NCBI GenBank assembly: GCA_015482705.2 | Contig: JADMLA020000040.1 | Coordinates: 247,803 to 311,802, forward strand | Length of the DNA stretch: 64,000 nt | Reading direction: 5' to 3' | Origin: Prosthecochloris sp. | Lineage (GTDB): Bacteria > Bacteroidota > Chlorobiia > Chlorobiales > Chlorobiaceae | In this document: positions 45,013 to 53,533 of the stretch, in pieces | Position numbering within the stretch: the first letter of the stretch is position 1 | How the letters are laid out: every line of letters starts with the position of its first letter | Notes under the pieces: model-generated | Database searches by the model: none | Seen by the model: only the letters and a program-made list of their open reading frames with translations | What the model was told of the DNA's origin: nothing | Program-made: the position numbers and the translations under genes

Positions 45013-45399
45013 ATGAAAGGGTTTGTCCAGTCAATACATGATGGTGAAAAAGGGATGATTTTCAGGAATTCGGTCTACCTGCCTTTTCACCTTGAATTGC
45101 TCAGTGTTTGGATCGGAAAGGAAATGTCACTTCTTGCCGTGCCTGATCTTTTGACCGACTTCAGTGAGGGGAATGGCCATTTGGCTGTCCGTGAAGGTGA
45201 GCAGTATACCAACCTTGTCTTTAAAAAAGGGGGGGACCTCCGTAAAGAACTCGGTCGAAGCAAAGGGCATATCATCCTGCAGGCGGCAGAAAAAGGGGCG
45301 AATATTTTTGATGAAGAAAACAGGCACTACATCAAGGTCTGTTTTTCGAACAGACATACTCTTGATTTCGAACTGGTTGAAGACCCGTTTTATTTATAG
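45013..45399 (+). CDS. Uncharacterised 128-residue protein
   Basis: I do not recognise this gene. The product is soluble, with no signal or membrane segment, and mixed alpha/beta in appearance. Features include an N-terminal GFVQSIHDGEKGMIF strand pair, a central KKGGDLRKELGRSKGHI turn, and a C-terminal VCFSNRHTLDFELVEDPFYL. Codon use matches the neighbours. A hairpin follows at 45414, supporting a real transcription unit. Confidence 0.6.
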   Translation: MKGFVQSIHDGEKGMIFRNSVYLPFHLELLSVWIGKEMSLLAVPDLLTDFSEGNGHLAVREGEQYTNLVFKKGGDLRKELGRSKGHIILQAAEKGANIFDEENRHYIKVCFSNRHTLDFELVEDPFYL

Positions 45400-45413
45400 C
45401 AAAAAATGGAGAC

Positions 45414-45454
45414 GAGGAAGGCATGTTTTAAAACACACGGTTAAGGCCTTCCTC
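45414..45454. terminator. Hairpin between convergent genes
   Basis: GAGGAAGGC pairs with GCCTTCCTC (9 bp) around a 23-base loop. Located just after the stop at 45399 and before the convergent HU-type gene, so it may act as a weak bidirectional terminator. Confidence 0.45.
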
Positions 45455-45554
45455 TCTCTTCTCTTGGTACATCCCCTGCTCTTTATCCCTTTCCTCACTG
45501 TCTTTTGTATACAGGCTATTCCGTTCCTGCTTTAATGGGTGGCATGTTTCACAG

Positions 45555-45854
45555 TCAAACCTTGAGGCTCTGGCTTACTGCATGCTTGAACTCTTTGGAT
45601 ATCTTGAACGTGGGGACGTTCTTGGCGTCAACTGAAACCTTTTCACCGGTACGGGGGTTGCGTGCCTGTCTTTGGTTTTTATAACGAATATTGAACGATC
45701 CAAACCCTCTTATCTCGATTCTTTTTCCGGTTTTCAATGAATCGATGATGCTTTCAAAAAGACAATCAACCACTGATTCCGTTTCATGCTTGGTCAGTCC
45801 GGTTCTGTGAGAGATGGTATTAACGAGATCTGCTTTTGTCGTTGTGTTTCCCAT
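45555..45854 (-). CDS. HU/IHF-family DNA-binding protein
   Basis: 99-residue histone-like protein with the canonical layout: TKADLVNTISHRTGLTKHETESVVD helices, RIEIRGFGSFNIRYKNQRQARNPRTGEKVSVDAKNVPTFK arms, and a final helix. The RNPRTGE arm motif that intercalates DNA is intact. It bends and compacts DNA. IHF versus HU cannot be settled from sequence alone. Confidence 0.95.
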   Translation of the reverse strand: MGNTTTKADLVNTISHRTGLTKHETESVVDCLFESIIDSLKTGKRIEIRGFGSFNIRYKNQRQARNPRTGEKVSVDAKNVPTFKISKEFKHAVSQSLKV

Positions 45855-45892
45855 GGCGCTTAAGTTCTAAGGTTAGATAACGTTACCAATAT

Positions 45893-46258
45893 TTATTGTA
45901 ACCACATTCTTACTGCAACAATTCCTACAAATACAGCAAAAATTTTTCGAAGTACCTCATTTGACAGGGAGGTCGCTATTTTCGCTCCCAGAAATGCTCC
46001 GGCAAAAAGCCCCAACGCAATAAGAAGGCCAAACAAGATATGCTCAGGTGTTATTTTTCCCGCTCGATAATACTCCAATACGCCAAGAAGGCCGACAGGA
46101 AGAAGAAGTGCTATCAAGGATGTTGCGTTTGCTGTATGCTGGGTAAAGCCCATGACCAGCACGAGTACAGGTACGATGATCAGGCCACCACCTATGCCGA
46201 ACATGCCGGAAAGCACCCCTGCCGCCAATCCTGTAAGTAACATCCAGACTATCTGCAT
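45893..46258 (-). CDS. Short TauE/SafE family permease
   Basis: 121 residues, about half the usual size of this family, with four transmembrane helices and the family start TGLAAGVLSGMFGIGGGLIIVPVLV. It would need to dimerise to give the full eight-helix fold; single-repeat versions like this are known. The family exports small sulfur anions or organic acids. It precedes ftsH downstream, in the same direction as HU. Confidence 0.85.
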   Translation of the reverse strand: MQIVWMLLTGLAAGVLSGMFGIGGGLIIVPVLVLVMGFTQHTANATSLIALLLPVGLLGVLEYYRAGKITPEHILFGLLIALGLFAGAFLGAKIATSLSNEVLRKIFAVFVGIVAVRMWLQ

Positions 46259-46295
46259 GACCTGTTTTCTCGTTGAAAAATTTTTGGTTGAGTAC

Positions 46296-48275
46296 TTATG
46301 AGGCGGATGCCATGCCGCCCCCCGCTTCTATGATCGCGTCTATTTCTTCGCTGTTAAGAATTTCTTTTTCAATCAGGGCCGTAGCGAGTGCATCGAGGAG
46401 ATTCTTTTTTTCGGAAAGAATCCGTTTCGCATTTTCCATGCATTCCATCACGATATTGCGTACCTCCACATCGATCTGCAAAGCGGTTTCTTCGCTATAC
46501 TCTCGAACGTGAGAATAATCTTTGCCAAGAAATACCTCCTTGTGGCCGTTTCCATAATTAATCGGTCCAAGTTTTTCGCTCATTCCCCAGTTGCGAACCA
46601 TTTTTCTTGCAATTTCCGTGGCACGTTCTATATCGTTTTCCGCCCCGGTACTGGTCTGGTTGAAGATAAGCTTTTCGGCCGCTCTTCCGCCAAGAGCATA
46701 GGTTATCATGGCAATCAGGTTGTCCCGATCCTGTGTATATCGATCCTCTTCAGGAAGGTAGGCGGTCTGCCCCAGAGAACGTCCTCTGGGTATGATGGTT
46801 ACTTTGTGAATCGGGTCGGAACCTTTGGTGAACTTTGCCACAAGTACATGGCCCGACTCATGATAAGCCGTGATTTTTTTCTGCTCTTCGGAGATGTACA
46901 TGCTTCTTCGTTCAGGGCCCATCAGTATCTTATCTCTGGCTTCTTCGAAATTATCCACAGAAATATCCTTGCGGCCTCCGCGGGATGCAAGAAGAGCGGC
47001 TTCGTTGATAAGGTTTGCAAGATCGGCTCCTGAAAAACCAGGGGTGCTCTGCGCTATTTTTTCGATATCGACACCATTCGCAAGAGGGGTTTTACGAGAG
47101 TGAATCTTCAGTATTGCGACTCTGCCGCGAATGTCGGGTTTGTCTATCGTGACCTGACGATCGAACCTGCCCGGTCTCAGCAATGCCGTATCCAGAACAT
47201 CCGGCCTGTTCGTCGCTGCAATCAGAATGACATTGTCTTTGGTGGTGAAGCCGTCCATTTCCACCAGGAGCTGGTTGAGGGTTTGTTCGCGTTCATCGTG
47301 CCCACCGCCAAGTCCTGCTCCGCGGCTTCTTCCTACCGCATCGATTTCGTCGATGAAGACGATACAAGGGGCGTTTTTCTTCGCCGTTTCAAACAGGTCA
47401 CGGACCCTGGCTGCTCCGACTCCGACAAACATTTCGACAAAGTCCGCACCGGATATGGAAAAAAACGGAACCTTCGCCTCTCCGGCAATGGCTTTGGCAA
47501 GGAGCGTTTTACCGGTACCCGGAGGTCCAAGAAGGAGAACACCCTTGGGAATCTTTCCGCCTATCTGCTGATAACGTTCCGGGCTCATGAGGAAATCGAC
47601 CGTTTCTTTCAGTTCCTCGACAGCTTCGTCAACACCTGCCACATCTTTGAACGTGGTCTTGACGTCGAAATCACTCATCAGTTTGGCTCTGCTTTTGCCA
47701 AAAGCGAAAATATTTTTCTGAACTCCGCCATTCTGCATGGACATGCGACGGAAAATGAAAAAATAGATAGCAGCGAAAATAAGCCACGGCGCAAGTAAAA
47801 TAAGGAAGTTGTTGAAGTCATTGGTGCTTTCGCGAACCTTGACTTCAATGCCTTTTTCGGCGAGGATGTCTGCTTGTTCAATCGAAAACTCCGGAATTCT
47901 GGTGAAAAACCGGTCAACTTGCATTGCAGTGCCATCGATCAGCTGAAGTGTTGCCGGACTTTTCAACACACCTCGTAATAAAGCGGATTTATCGGGAGCG
48001 GTTTCAATTGTCAGTGAGACGAGCTGATCCTGACCAAGCACTTTACGGTATTCATTGTAGGAGATTTCCCTCGAATCATCCTGGACAAAAAACCTCTGAA
48101 AAACAAAAATGAAAACAAGGAACAGCATGATGTAGATCAATATCCTCGGGAATCGTTCTTTCGAGCCTTCTGCGTTTCCTCCGCTTCCAAACCATCCTCC
48201 GGATTCCGGAGTCTGATCTTTCACTGGCTTGAATTTGTTTGGCGTTTGACGCTTTTTGCTCTCTTTATCGGCCAT
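46296..48275 (-). CDS. ftsH: ATP-dependent zinc metalloprotease FtsH
   Basis: Membrane-anchored AAA protease that degrades misfolded membrane and regulatory proteins. Two transmembrane helices (about 44-62 and 157-176) flank a periplasmic domain; Walker A GPPGTGKT at 250-257, Walker B CIVFIDEID, SRH region TNRPDVLDTALLRPGR, and the zinc HEXXH as HESGH at 472-476. 659 residues. The N-terminal 40 residues are a polar Gly/Ser-rich extension. Confidence 0.97.
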   Translation of the reverse strand: MADKESKKRQTPNKFKPVKDQTPESGGWFGSGGNAEGSKERFPRILIYIMLFLVFIFVFQRFFVQDDSREISYNEYRKVLGQDQLVSLTIETAPDKSALLRGVLKSPATLQLIDGTAMQVDRFFTRIPEFSIEQADILAEKGIEVKVRESTNDFNNFLILLAPWLIFAAIYFFIFRRMSMQNGGVQKNIFAFGKSRAKLMSDFDVKTTFKDVAGVDEAVEELKETVDFLMSPERYQQIGGKIPKGVLLLGPPGTGKTLLAKAIAGEAKVPFFSISGADFVEMFVGVGAARVRDLFETAKKNAPCIVFIDEIDAVGRSRGAGLGGGHDEREQTLNQLLVEMDGFTTKDNVILIAATNRPDVLDTALLRPGRFDRQVTIDKPDIRGRVAILKIHSRKTPLANGVDIEKIAQSTPGFSGADLANLINEAALLASRGGRKDISVDNFEEARDKILMGPERRSMYISEEQKKITAYHESGHVLVAKFTKGSDPIHKVTIIPRGRSLGQTAYLPEEDRYTQDRDNLIAMITYALGGRAAEKLIFNQTSTGAENDIERATEIARKMVRNWGMSEKLGPINYGNGHKEVFLGKDYSHVREYSEETALQIDVEVRNIVMECMENAKRILSEKKNLLDALATALIEKEILNSEEIDAIIEAGGGMASAS

Positions 48276-48989
48276 TTGTATCGGTATTCTGTTGAAATGT
48301 CAAGGTAACTTGTCTTTTTTAAAGTAATTAAAAGTACAACTCTGTCCGAACATTAAAAGTTTATTTCGATATATCCATTTACGTGATTCCATGCAAACTA
48401 AATTTCACACATTGTGCCGAACACGAATTAGCATGAATTTTCACGAAGTAAAAAAAAGAATCGGTTCATTGCAGACCGGTTTACATCGAATCGACAGCGC
48501 ACAAGGGCTTCAGTCGGTACAAAGCTGAGATTTTTCGAAAATCAAGGACGGTGAAGCCAATTACGGCAAAAAATTTTTTTTGAATTGGAAATACATCACT
48601 ACCGTAATCGGCGATACTTCTTTCGCCGGTTTTGAAACAGCGGTTTCATCATCGATGCACGAAAGCCGAACTTCCGGTGAATTGTTGTTTAAGCTCAAGC
48701 TGAAAACCAATTCGCTGATTCATTCAATTCGTGTTTATTCGTGCAAATTCGTGGACTGAATGTTACTCTAATAGCTTAAAGTTGTTAAAGCTTTGTACAA
48801 TCCGTGGACTACAATGTTTTTTCGAGGGCCGGTGACAGATCCCACTGTATTGTGCGCTATAGGAATAACAGGGACTTTTTTTTAAATTCCTTGCCTTTAC
48901 ATACCGGAAAACATTACATCGGGACGCTCTGTAACACGAATCGATATGGAGGTGCTCCCAAGTCAATAGTATTATAGTTTAACGTCATT
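48276..48989. other. Gene-free 714-base region with inverted ATTCGTG repeats
   Basis: The longest gap in the chromosomal part, between ftsH (minus) and gltX (plus). CGAACACGAATTAGCATGAA (about 48418-48449) and AATTCGTG/ATTCGTG/AATTCGTGG (about 48727-48757) are inverted versions of one motif and bracket about 300 bases. The internal part has one open stretch (about 48535-48760, no stop in one plus-strand frame) but no start codon context or homology I can see. A remnant of a small mobile element is possible. Confidence 0.45.
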
Positions 48990-50552
48990 ATGCAAACAAC
49001 TCCAGGTCAGCGGGTAAGAACGAGATTTGCTCCATCGCCCACAGGGTATCTCCATGTAGGTGGATTGCGTACAGCTCTCTATAACTATCTCTATGCGAGA
49101 AAAATGAACGGCGACTTCATTGTGAGAATCGAAGACACCGATCAGGCAAGAAAAGTCGAGGGCGCCGATAAGAGTTTGATGAATACGCTTGCAATGACCG
49201 GTATTGTCGCCGATGAAAGTTTTGTGCATGGAGGCAATTTTGGGCCATACGTGCAGTCCGAAAGGCTTGGTATCTATCAGCAGTTCTGTCAGCAGCTTCT
49301 GGATCAGAAAAACGCATATTATTGTTTTTCAACAGCCGATGAGCTGGAAGAAAACCGTAAGCTTCAGATGAAACAGGGGTTGCAGCCGAAATATAACCGT
49401 AAATGGCTCCCTGAAAGTATGGGGGGATCGATGCCTGAAACCGAGATCAAAAAAAAACTGGATGACGGTGTGCCTTATGTGGTTCGTATGAAAGTGCCGG
49501 ACTATATTTCCATCATGTTCGATGATATTGTTCGTGGGCCGGTCGAATTTGATTCTGCGACTGTTGACGATCAGGTTCTCATGAAGTCGGATGGCTTTCC
49601 TACCTATCATTTCGCAAGCGTGATCGATGATCATCTCATGGAAATCAGTCATGTTATCCGGGGCGAAGAGTGGCTTTCTTCAATGCCTAAACATCTTTTG
49701 CTGTATGAATTTTTCAATTGGGAGCCGCCCAAAGCAGCCCATTTGCCTCTCTTGCTCAATCCTGACCGTTCCAAGCTCAGCAAACGGCAGGGAGATGTAG
49801 CGGTTGAGGACTTCATCAAGAAGGGCTACAGCCCCGAGGCAATCGTTAACTTCGTGGCTCTTCTTGGATGGAACGAAGGTGATGGCTGCGAGAGAGAGGT
49901 ATACAGCCTCGATGAGCTCGAGCAGACCTTCAGCCTCGAAAGAGTTGGAAAAGCCGGTGCTGTGTTCAACGTGGAAAAGCTTGGTTGGATTGAAAAACAG
50001 TATATCAAGGCCCGTCCTCAGGAGGAGATCATACGTGCTATCACACCTTTGTTACAGGCTGAGCTGGAGAAAAAGAGTACCGACATGAATGTCGATCGGA
50101 TTGCAAGTGAAGAGTACCTCGCTCAGGTCGTAGAGCTGATGAGGGAACGGGTCAATTTCGAGCTTGAAATGATTACCTTTTCAAGTTACTTCTTTTTCGA
50201 TCCCGAGAAGTATGATGAAAAGGCTGTTCAGAAGCGCTGGGTGACGGATACCAATGATGTTCTCAGGGAGTTCATTGGTGTGCTTGACGAGACCGATGAT
50301 TTTAGTGCAGATAACCTCGAGGCAACCCTCAAGGATTTTGCAAAGCGTAAAGGCAAGAAACCGGCTTTTCTGATTCATCCTATGAGAATACTCACCTCCG
50401 GTGTCGGATTCGGTCCAAGCTTGTATCACATGCTGGAAGTTTTTGGAAAAGAAACCGTTTTACGGAGGCTCAGGAACGGTATCGATAAGGTCAAGGTACA
50501 GAAACGGAACGATCCAGGATTGAACTCGAGAGGCGTTGTTGTCAGAGACTAG
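48990..50552 (+). CDS. gltX: Glutamyl-tRNA synthetase
   Basis: Class I synthetase. The HIGH region reads FAPSPTGYLHVGGLRTALYNYLYARK and the KMSKS loop is KLSKRQGDVAVEDF. 520 residues is slightly longer than average. Glutamyl-tRNA also feeds tetrapyrrole (bacteriochlorophyll) synthesis, a large flux in a phototroph. The next feature downstream is tRNA-Phe. Confidence 0.97.
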   Translation: MQTTPGQRVRTRFAPSPTGYLHVGGLRTALYNYLYARKMNGDFIVRIEDTDQARKVEGADKSLMNTLAMTGIVADESFVHGGNFGPYVQSERLGIYQQFCQQLLDQKNAYYCFSTADELEENRKLQMKQGLQPKYNRKWLPESMGGSMPETEIKKKLDDGVPYVVRMKVPDYISIMFDDIVRGPVEFDSATVDDQVLMKSDGFPTYHFASVIDDHLMEISHVIRGEEWLSSMPKHLLLYEFFNWEPPKAAHLPLLLNPDRSKLSKRQGDVAVEDFIKKGYSPEAIVNFVALLGWNEGDGCEREVYSLDELEQTFSLERVGKAGAVFNVEKLGWIEKQYIKARPQEEIIRAITPLLQAELEKKSTDMNVDRIASEEYLAQVVELMRERVNFELEMITFSSYFFFDPEKYDEKAVQKRWVTDTNDVLREFIGVLDETDDFSADNLEATLKDFAKRKGKKPAFLIHPMRILTSGVGFGPSLYHMLEVFGKETVLRRLRNGIDKVKVQKRNDPGLNSRGVVVRD

Positions 50553-50565
50553 CAAAAGGTTGGTA

Positions 50566-50595
50566 CTAGGGCAATAGGAAATGGGTAATAGGAAG
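50566..50595 (+). repeat. GGCAATAGGAAATGGGTAATAGG array
   Basis: Short member of the degenerate heptamer arrays, directly after gltX. A TGTCATCCTC remnant at about 50625 may be a decayed piece of the dispersed repeat. Confidence 0.55.
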
Positions 50596-50733
50596 TTTGA
50601 ATGGTGGCTCTGCATGCTTTTTTTTGTCATCCTCAAACAAGCGGAATGTTGCCAAGGCTCCGTTTCCCAATCACTTTTTTCCTTTTCTTTTTGCAAATTT
50701 CCCGGTGATCCTTATATTGGCAGTCACGTTTGA

Positions 50734-50806
50734 GGACAGATAGCTCAGTTGGTAGAGCAAAGGACTGAAAATCCTTGTGTCGGGGGTTCGATTCCCTCTC
50801 TGTCCA
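50734..50806 (+). tRNA. tRNA-Phe (GAA)
   Basis: The 73-base cloverleaf has acceptor stem GGACAGA/TCTGTCC, D-arm GCTC...GAGC, anticodon stem AAGGA/TCCTT with loop CTGAAAA (anticodon GAA at 50767-50769), and T-arm GGGGG-TTCGATT-CCCTC. The bases after the discriminator A are CC. It is a common attachment site for integrative elements, and an integrase gene starts 200 bases downstream. Confidence 0.97.
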
Positions 50807-50843
50807 CCCTGCATAAGTCTATAAATGTATCATAAAGCCTCTG

Positions 50844-50870
50844 AAGCCCTGTATTTACAGGGCTTTTCTC
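50844..50870 (+). terminator. Terminator after tRNA-Phe
   Basis: AAGCCCTGT and ACAGGGCTT pair over 9 bp with loop ATTT, followed by TCTC. It probably ends the tRNA transcript and insulates the integrase. Confidence 0.75.
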
Positions 50871-50907
50871 ATTTCTGGAGTTTCTTGGAGTCTACCGAAG
50901 TTTGCTA

Positions 50908-50982
50908 AGGTATACTTGTTTTAGGTATATTTTCGGGTATACAACGAAAACAGCATGTTGAGTAATTCGAAAATGTATACCT
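50908..50982. repeat. Four AGGTATAC-type repeats upstream of the integrase
   Basis: AGGTATAC (50908), AGGTATAT (50923), GGGTATAC (50935) on the plus strand and the inverted GTATACCT (50975). The spacings are 15 and 12 bases, then a longer gap. Position and symmetry fit integrase or excisionase arm sites, or operators controlling int; this is inference. Confidence 0.55.
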
Positions 50983-51005
50983 AAAATCGAGTAAAATATA
51001 TCCCT

Positions 51006-52283
51006 ATGGCCAGGCAGGTTGTACCTCTTAGCGAAACGAAGATCAAGAGCCAAAAAGCTGCTGATAAGCCGATCACCCTTTTCGACGGCGGAGGTCTGTT
51101 CCTCTACATATCGGAAAAAAAATATTCAAAGACCGGCAAGGTTCTGCCTGAGTCAAAATATTGGCGTTTCAAATTTCGATTCGAGGGCAAATCTCGTTTG
51201 ATGTCGTTCGGTCCATACCCTGCTGTATCGCTTGCAAGGGCCAGAGAGCTCCGTAAGGAAGCGAAAGCCATGCTTGCCGATGGAAGAGACCCGCAGAAGG
51301 AAAGAAAGCTCAAGAAGGCTGTTGTAGCGCGAGAACAGGAAGTTAAGAGCAACACTTTTGAGCGAGTCGCCCGGCAGTGGTTCGAAATCGCACAGACGGA
51401 ATGGACACATGGCCATGCGAGGACGGTTTTGTCAAGGCTCGAAAGGGATGTCTTTCCACCAATCGGCAGCAAACTCATTTCAGACATTACAACGAAGGAC
51501 GTTCTCGAGACTTTGAGGCTTGTCGAGGCGAGGCAAGCGTATGAGTCTGCACACCGCATCAAGACGATCATCGGGCAGGTGTTCACCTTTGCGATTGTGA
51601 GTGGTGTTCCCGAGGTTGAAAACAATCCGGCTGCAGGTCTTGGCAAAGTGCTCAAGCAGCCACGAAAAAAGAGCATGGCTGCAATTCTCGATCCTTTTTT
51701 GCTTGGCAAGCTGCTTCGAGATATCGATAATTATGCCGGGTCACACGTGGTTCGATGTGCTTTAATGCTGGCCCCGATGCTATTCGTTCGTCCTGGGGAG
51801 TTGCGTAACGCGAAATGGGCGGATATCGATCTCGAAAAGCAGGTCTGGTTGTTGCCGATGGAGGATATGAAGCTGACGCTCAAGGAAAAGGCAAATCGGA
51901 AAGGTCAGGTGCATACGGTCCCGCTTGCTCGTCAAGCTGTCGAGGTTTTGCGGAAACTATACTCTTTTACTTCGAGCAGTCCCTATGTTTTCCCGGGGCG
52001 GGCTGCATCGAGGGTGATGTCCGAAAATACGGTCAACCTCGCTTTACGGACGATGGGCTATGATCGTGAAACCATTACTGGCCATGGGTTCCGAGCGACT
52101 GCCCGGACCATGCTGCACGAAACGCTTGGATTTTCCCCTGACGCGATCGAAGCCCAGCTCGGCCACCGCGTCCCGGACCGCCTCGGTACGGCCTACAACC
52201 GCACCCAGCACCTTGATGAGCGTACTCGCATGATGCAGGAGTGGGCGGATTACCTCGATAAGGTGAAAGCAAACGGTAAATAG
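51006..52283 (+). CDS. int: Tyrosine recombinase/integrase, P4 type (DUF4102 N-terminus)
   Basis: 425-residue integrase. The N-terminal DUF4102 arm-binding domain (LSETKIKSQKAADKPITLFDGGGLFL) is followed by a core-binding domain and the catalytic domain. Catalytic residues read as R262 (RPGELRNA), H360 and R363 (HGFRATA), H387 (LGHRV) and Y397 (TAYNR). This subfamily inserts elements at tRNA 3' ends, matching its place 200 bases after tRNA-Phe. Confidence 0.95.
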   Translation: MARQVVPLSETKIKSQKAADKPITLFDGGGLFLYISEKKYSKTGKVLPESKYWRFKFRFEGKSRLMSFGPYPAVSLARARELRKEAKAMLADGRDPQKERKLKKAVVAREQEVKSNTFERVARQWFEIAQTEWTHGHARTVLSRLERDVFPPIGSKLISDITTKDVLETLRLVEARQAYESAHRIKTIIGQVFTFAIVSGVPEVENNPAAGLGKVLKQPRKKSMAAILDPFLLGKLLRDIDNYAGSHVVRCALMLAPMLFVRPGELRNAKWADIDLEKQVWLLPMEDMKLTLKEKANRKGQVHTVPLARQAVEVLRKLYSFTSSSPYVFPGRAASRVMSENTVNLALRTMGYDRETITGHGFRATARTMLHETLGFSPDAIEAQLGHRVPDRLGTAYNRTQHLDERTRMMQEWADYLDKVKANGK

Positions 52284-52325
52284 CGGTAAAAAATATTCCA
52301 AAAATTATTCTTTTTTTTGTCTTTT

Positions 52326-52358
52326 TCTCTTGCATGATGCACGAGAAAGGGGTATATT
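52326..52358 (+). promoter_or_regulatory. Promoter with overlapping palindromic operator
   Basis: TTGCAT (52330-52335) and TATATT (52353-52358) are separated by exactly 17 bases, a textbook spacing. The -35 lies inside a 21-base near-perfect palindrome, TCTCTTGCAT-G-ATGCACGAGA (9 of 10 pairs), a strong operator candidate. It drives the gene at 52403. The binding protein is unknown. Confidence 0.6.
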
Positions 52359-52402
52359 GTAAGTAGAAGGATGAAGGAATAACCAAAAAAACGGAGCACA
52401 TC

Positions 52403-53155
52403 ATGACAACAGCAACAGCTATCGTAACAAAAGAGGGAAAAACAATAACGAGAATTCCGAACGCGATAAATTATAAGGGATGTGTGATTCAGAAGCTCAG
52501 TGGCGGCAATTATCGCCCGTTTTTTGATAAGACAGCAGCTTGTTTGGATGGCTTCGAGGAAATGAAAGCTTTCATAGATGATAAAAAAGGGATTGTGAAG
52601 AAGGCCGATTTGCCTCAACTGGAGAAATACTGTATTCGGTGGGGTGAAAACAGCCGAGCTGATGGTTCCGGTAAATATGAGGTCATCACAGCAGAAGAAG
52701 AAAAGGTACGGCAGGAAAAGCAAGTGCTTTTGAAGAAGCAGCAAGAGGCGGAAAAAGAGGGATATGTATTTGAGGTGATGGGAAAACATACTTCGTATGA
52801 TGAGGATGGCCCTACGCCAGCTTGGGAATATCGCATCACACACAAAGAAAGTGGACGGGAGTTCGTTTTCAGTGATAGGAATATTTTTGACTTCGGTCGA
52901 GTGCTGAATCCTGTATCACCTGTCAGTGGCGGGATTATGCTGAATATCGAAAACTTTATTGAAAAAAACCCGTACACATTTAAAGATGACGAGGTGAAGG
53001 AGAAGTATCGTCGCGAACATCCAACGGCGACAGGGTACGGTTACGACCGCAGTTACTGCGAAGGGGAGCAGTGGGTTGCTGTTGACGAAATCGAAGTGCA
53101 GGCATTTAAACTTGCTGCAAAGCTGGGTTATGCTTACGAAGGTATAAGAATGTAA
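52403..53155 (+). CDS. Uncharacterised 250-residue element protein
   Basis: First gene after the integrase, with its own promoter and a ribosome-binding site (GGAG). The product is soluble; residues about 98-120 form a charged helix (AEEEKVRQEKQVLLKKQQEAEKEG). The C-terminal part has many aromatic and charged residues (TATGYGYDRSYCEGEQWVAVDEIE). No family recognised. As an operator-controlled gene at an element edge it could be an accessory or defence gene, which is inference. Confidence 0.6.
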   Translation: MTTATAIVTKEGKTITRIPNAINYKGCVIQKLSGGNYRPFFDKTAACLDGFEEMKAFIDDKKGIVKKADLPQLEKYCIRWGENSRADGSGKYEVITAEEEKVRQEKQVLLKKQQEAEKEGYVFEVMGKHTSYDEDGPTPAWEYRITHKESGREFVFSDRNIFDFGRVLNPVSPVSGGIMLNIENFIEKNPYTFKDDEVKEKYRREHPTATGYGYDRSYCEGEQWVAVDEIEVQAFKLAAKLGYAYEGIRM

Positions 53156-53178
53156 TTACAGCAAACACGGAGGATATC

Positions 53179-53445
53179 ATGAGAACAATAGAAAGAATAT
53201 TTGAAAGGAAGACATCGAGCCAGATTCCTTATCGCACAACAGTGCGGTTCGGCAAGAGCGTTAAGGATAGTTTAGTTGTGTTGTTGCGCGATCCCGCTGA
53301 TACTGAATTGTTATCAGCGGTTGAGGATAAATTGCAACCAGGAAATAAAATTCACGCGCTTCTCATTGGGCAAGTGCTCGCTGATCTTGGCTACAAAGAA
53401 GTAAGGCAAGTGCTCGCTGATCTTGGCTACAAAGAAGTAAAATAA
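53179..53445 (+). CDS. Uncharacterised 88-residue protein with a duplicated C-terminus
   Basis: Follows the previous gene by 23 bases with a good ribosome-binding site (CGGAGG). The last 24 residues are an exact tandem repeat of QVLADLGYKEV(R/K), arising from a 36-base duplication in DNA. The N-terminal part (RTIERIFERKTSSQIPYRTTVRFG) resembles nothing I know. A short GC hairpin (53453-53470) follows. Confidence 0.55.
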   Translation: MRTIERIFERKTSSQIPYRTTVRFGKSVKDSLVVLLRDPADTELLSAVEDKLQPGNKIHALLIGQVLADLGYKEVRQVLADLGYKEVK

Positions 53446-53533
53446 CAACACAGCCCCGTTCCGGCGGGGCATCTAATCGCACTCATTGAGCATTGTTCAG
53501 ATTAAAACGCAATAAAAAATGAGAGGGGCTATC

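Noticed and set aside
47100..47798. 232-codon frame antisense to ftsH
   Set aside because: Covers the AAA domain of ftsH on the other strand; no ribosome-binding site or protein-like features.
48535..48760. Open stretch in the gap before gltX
   Set aside because: No suitable start codon or ribosome-binding site, and the end is built from the ATTCGTG repeat. Kept only as a note in the intergenic entry.
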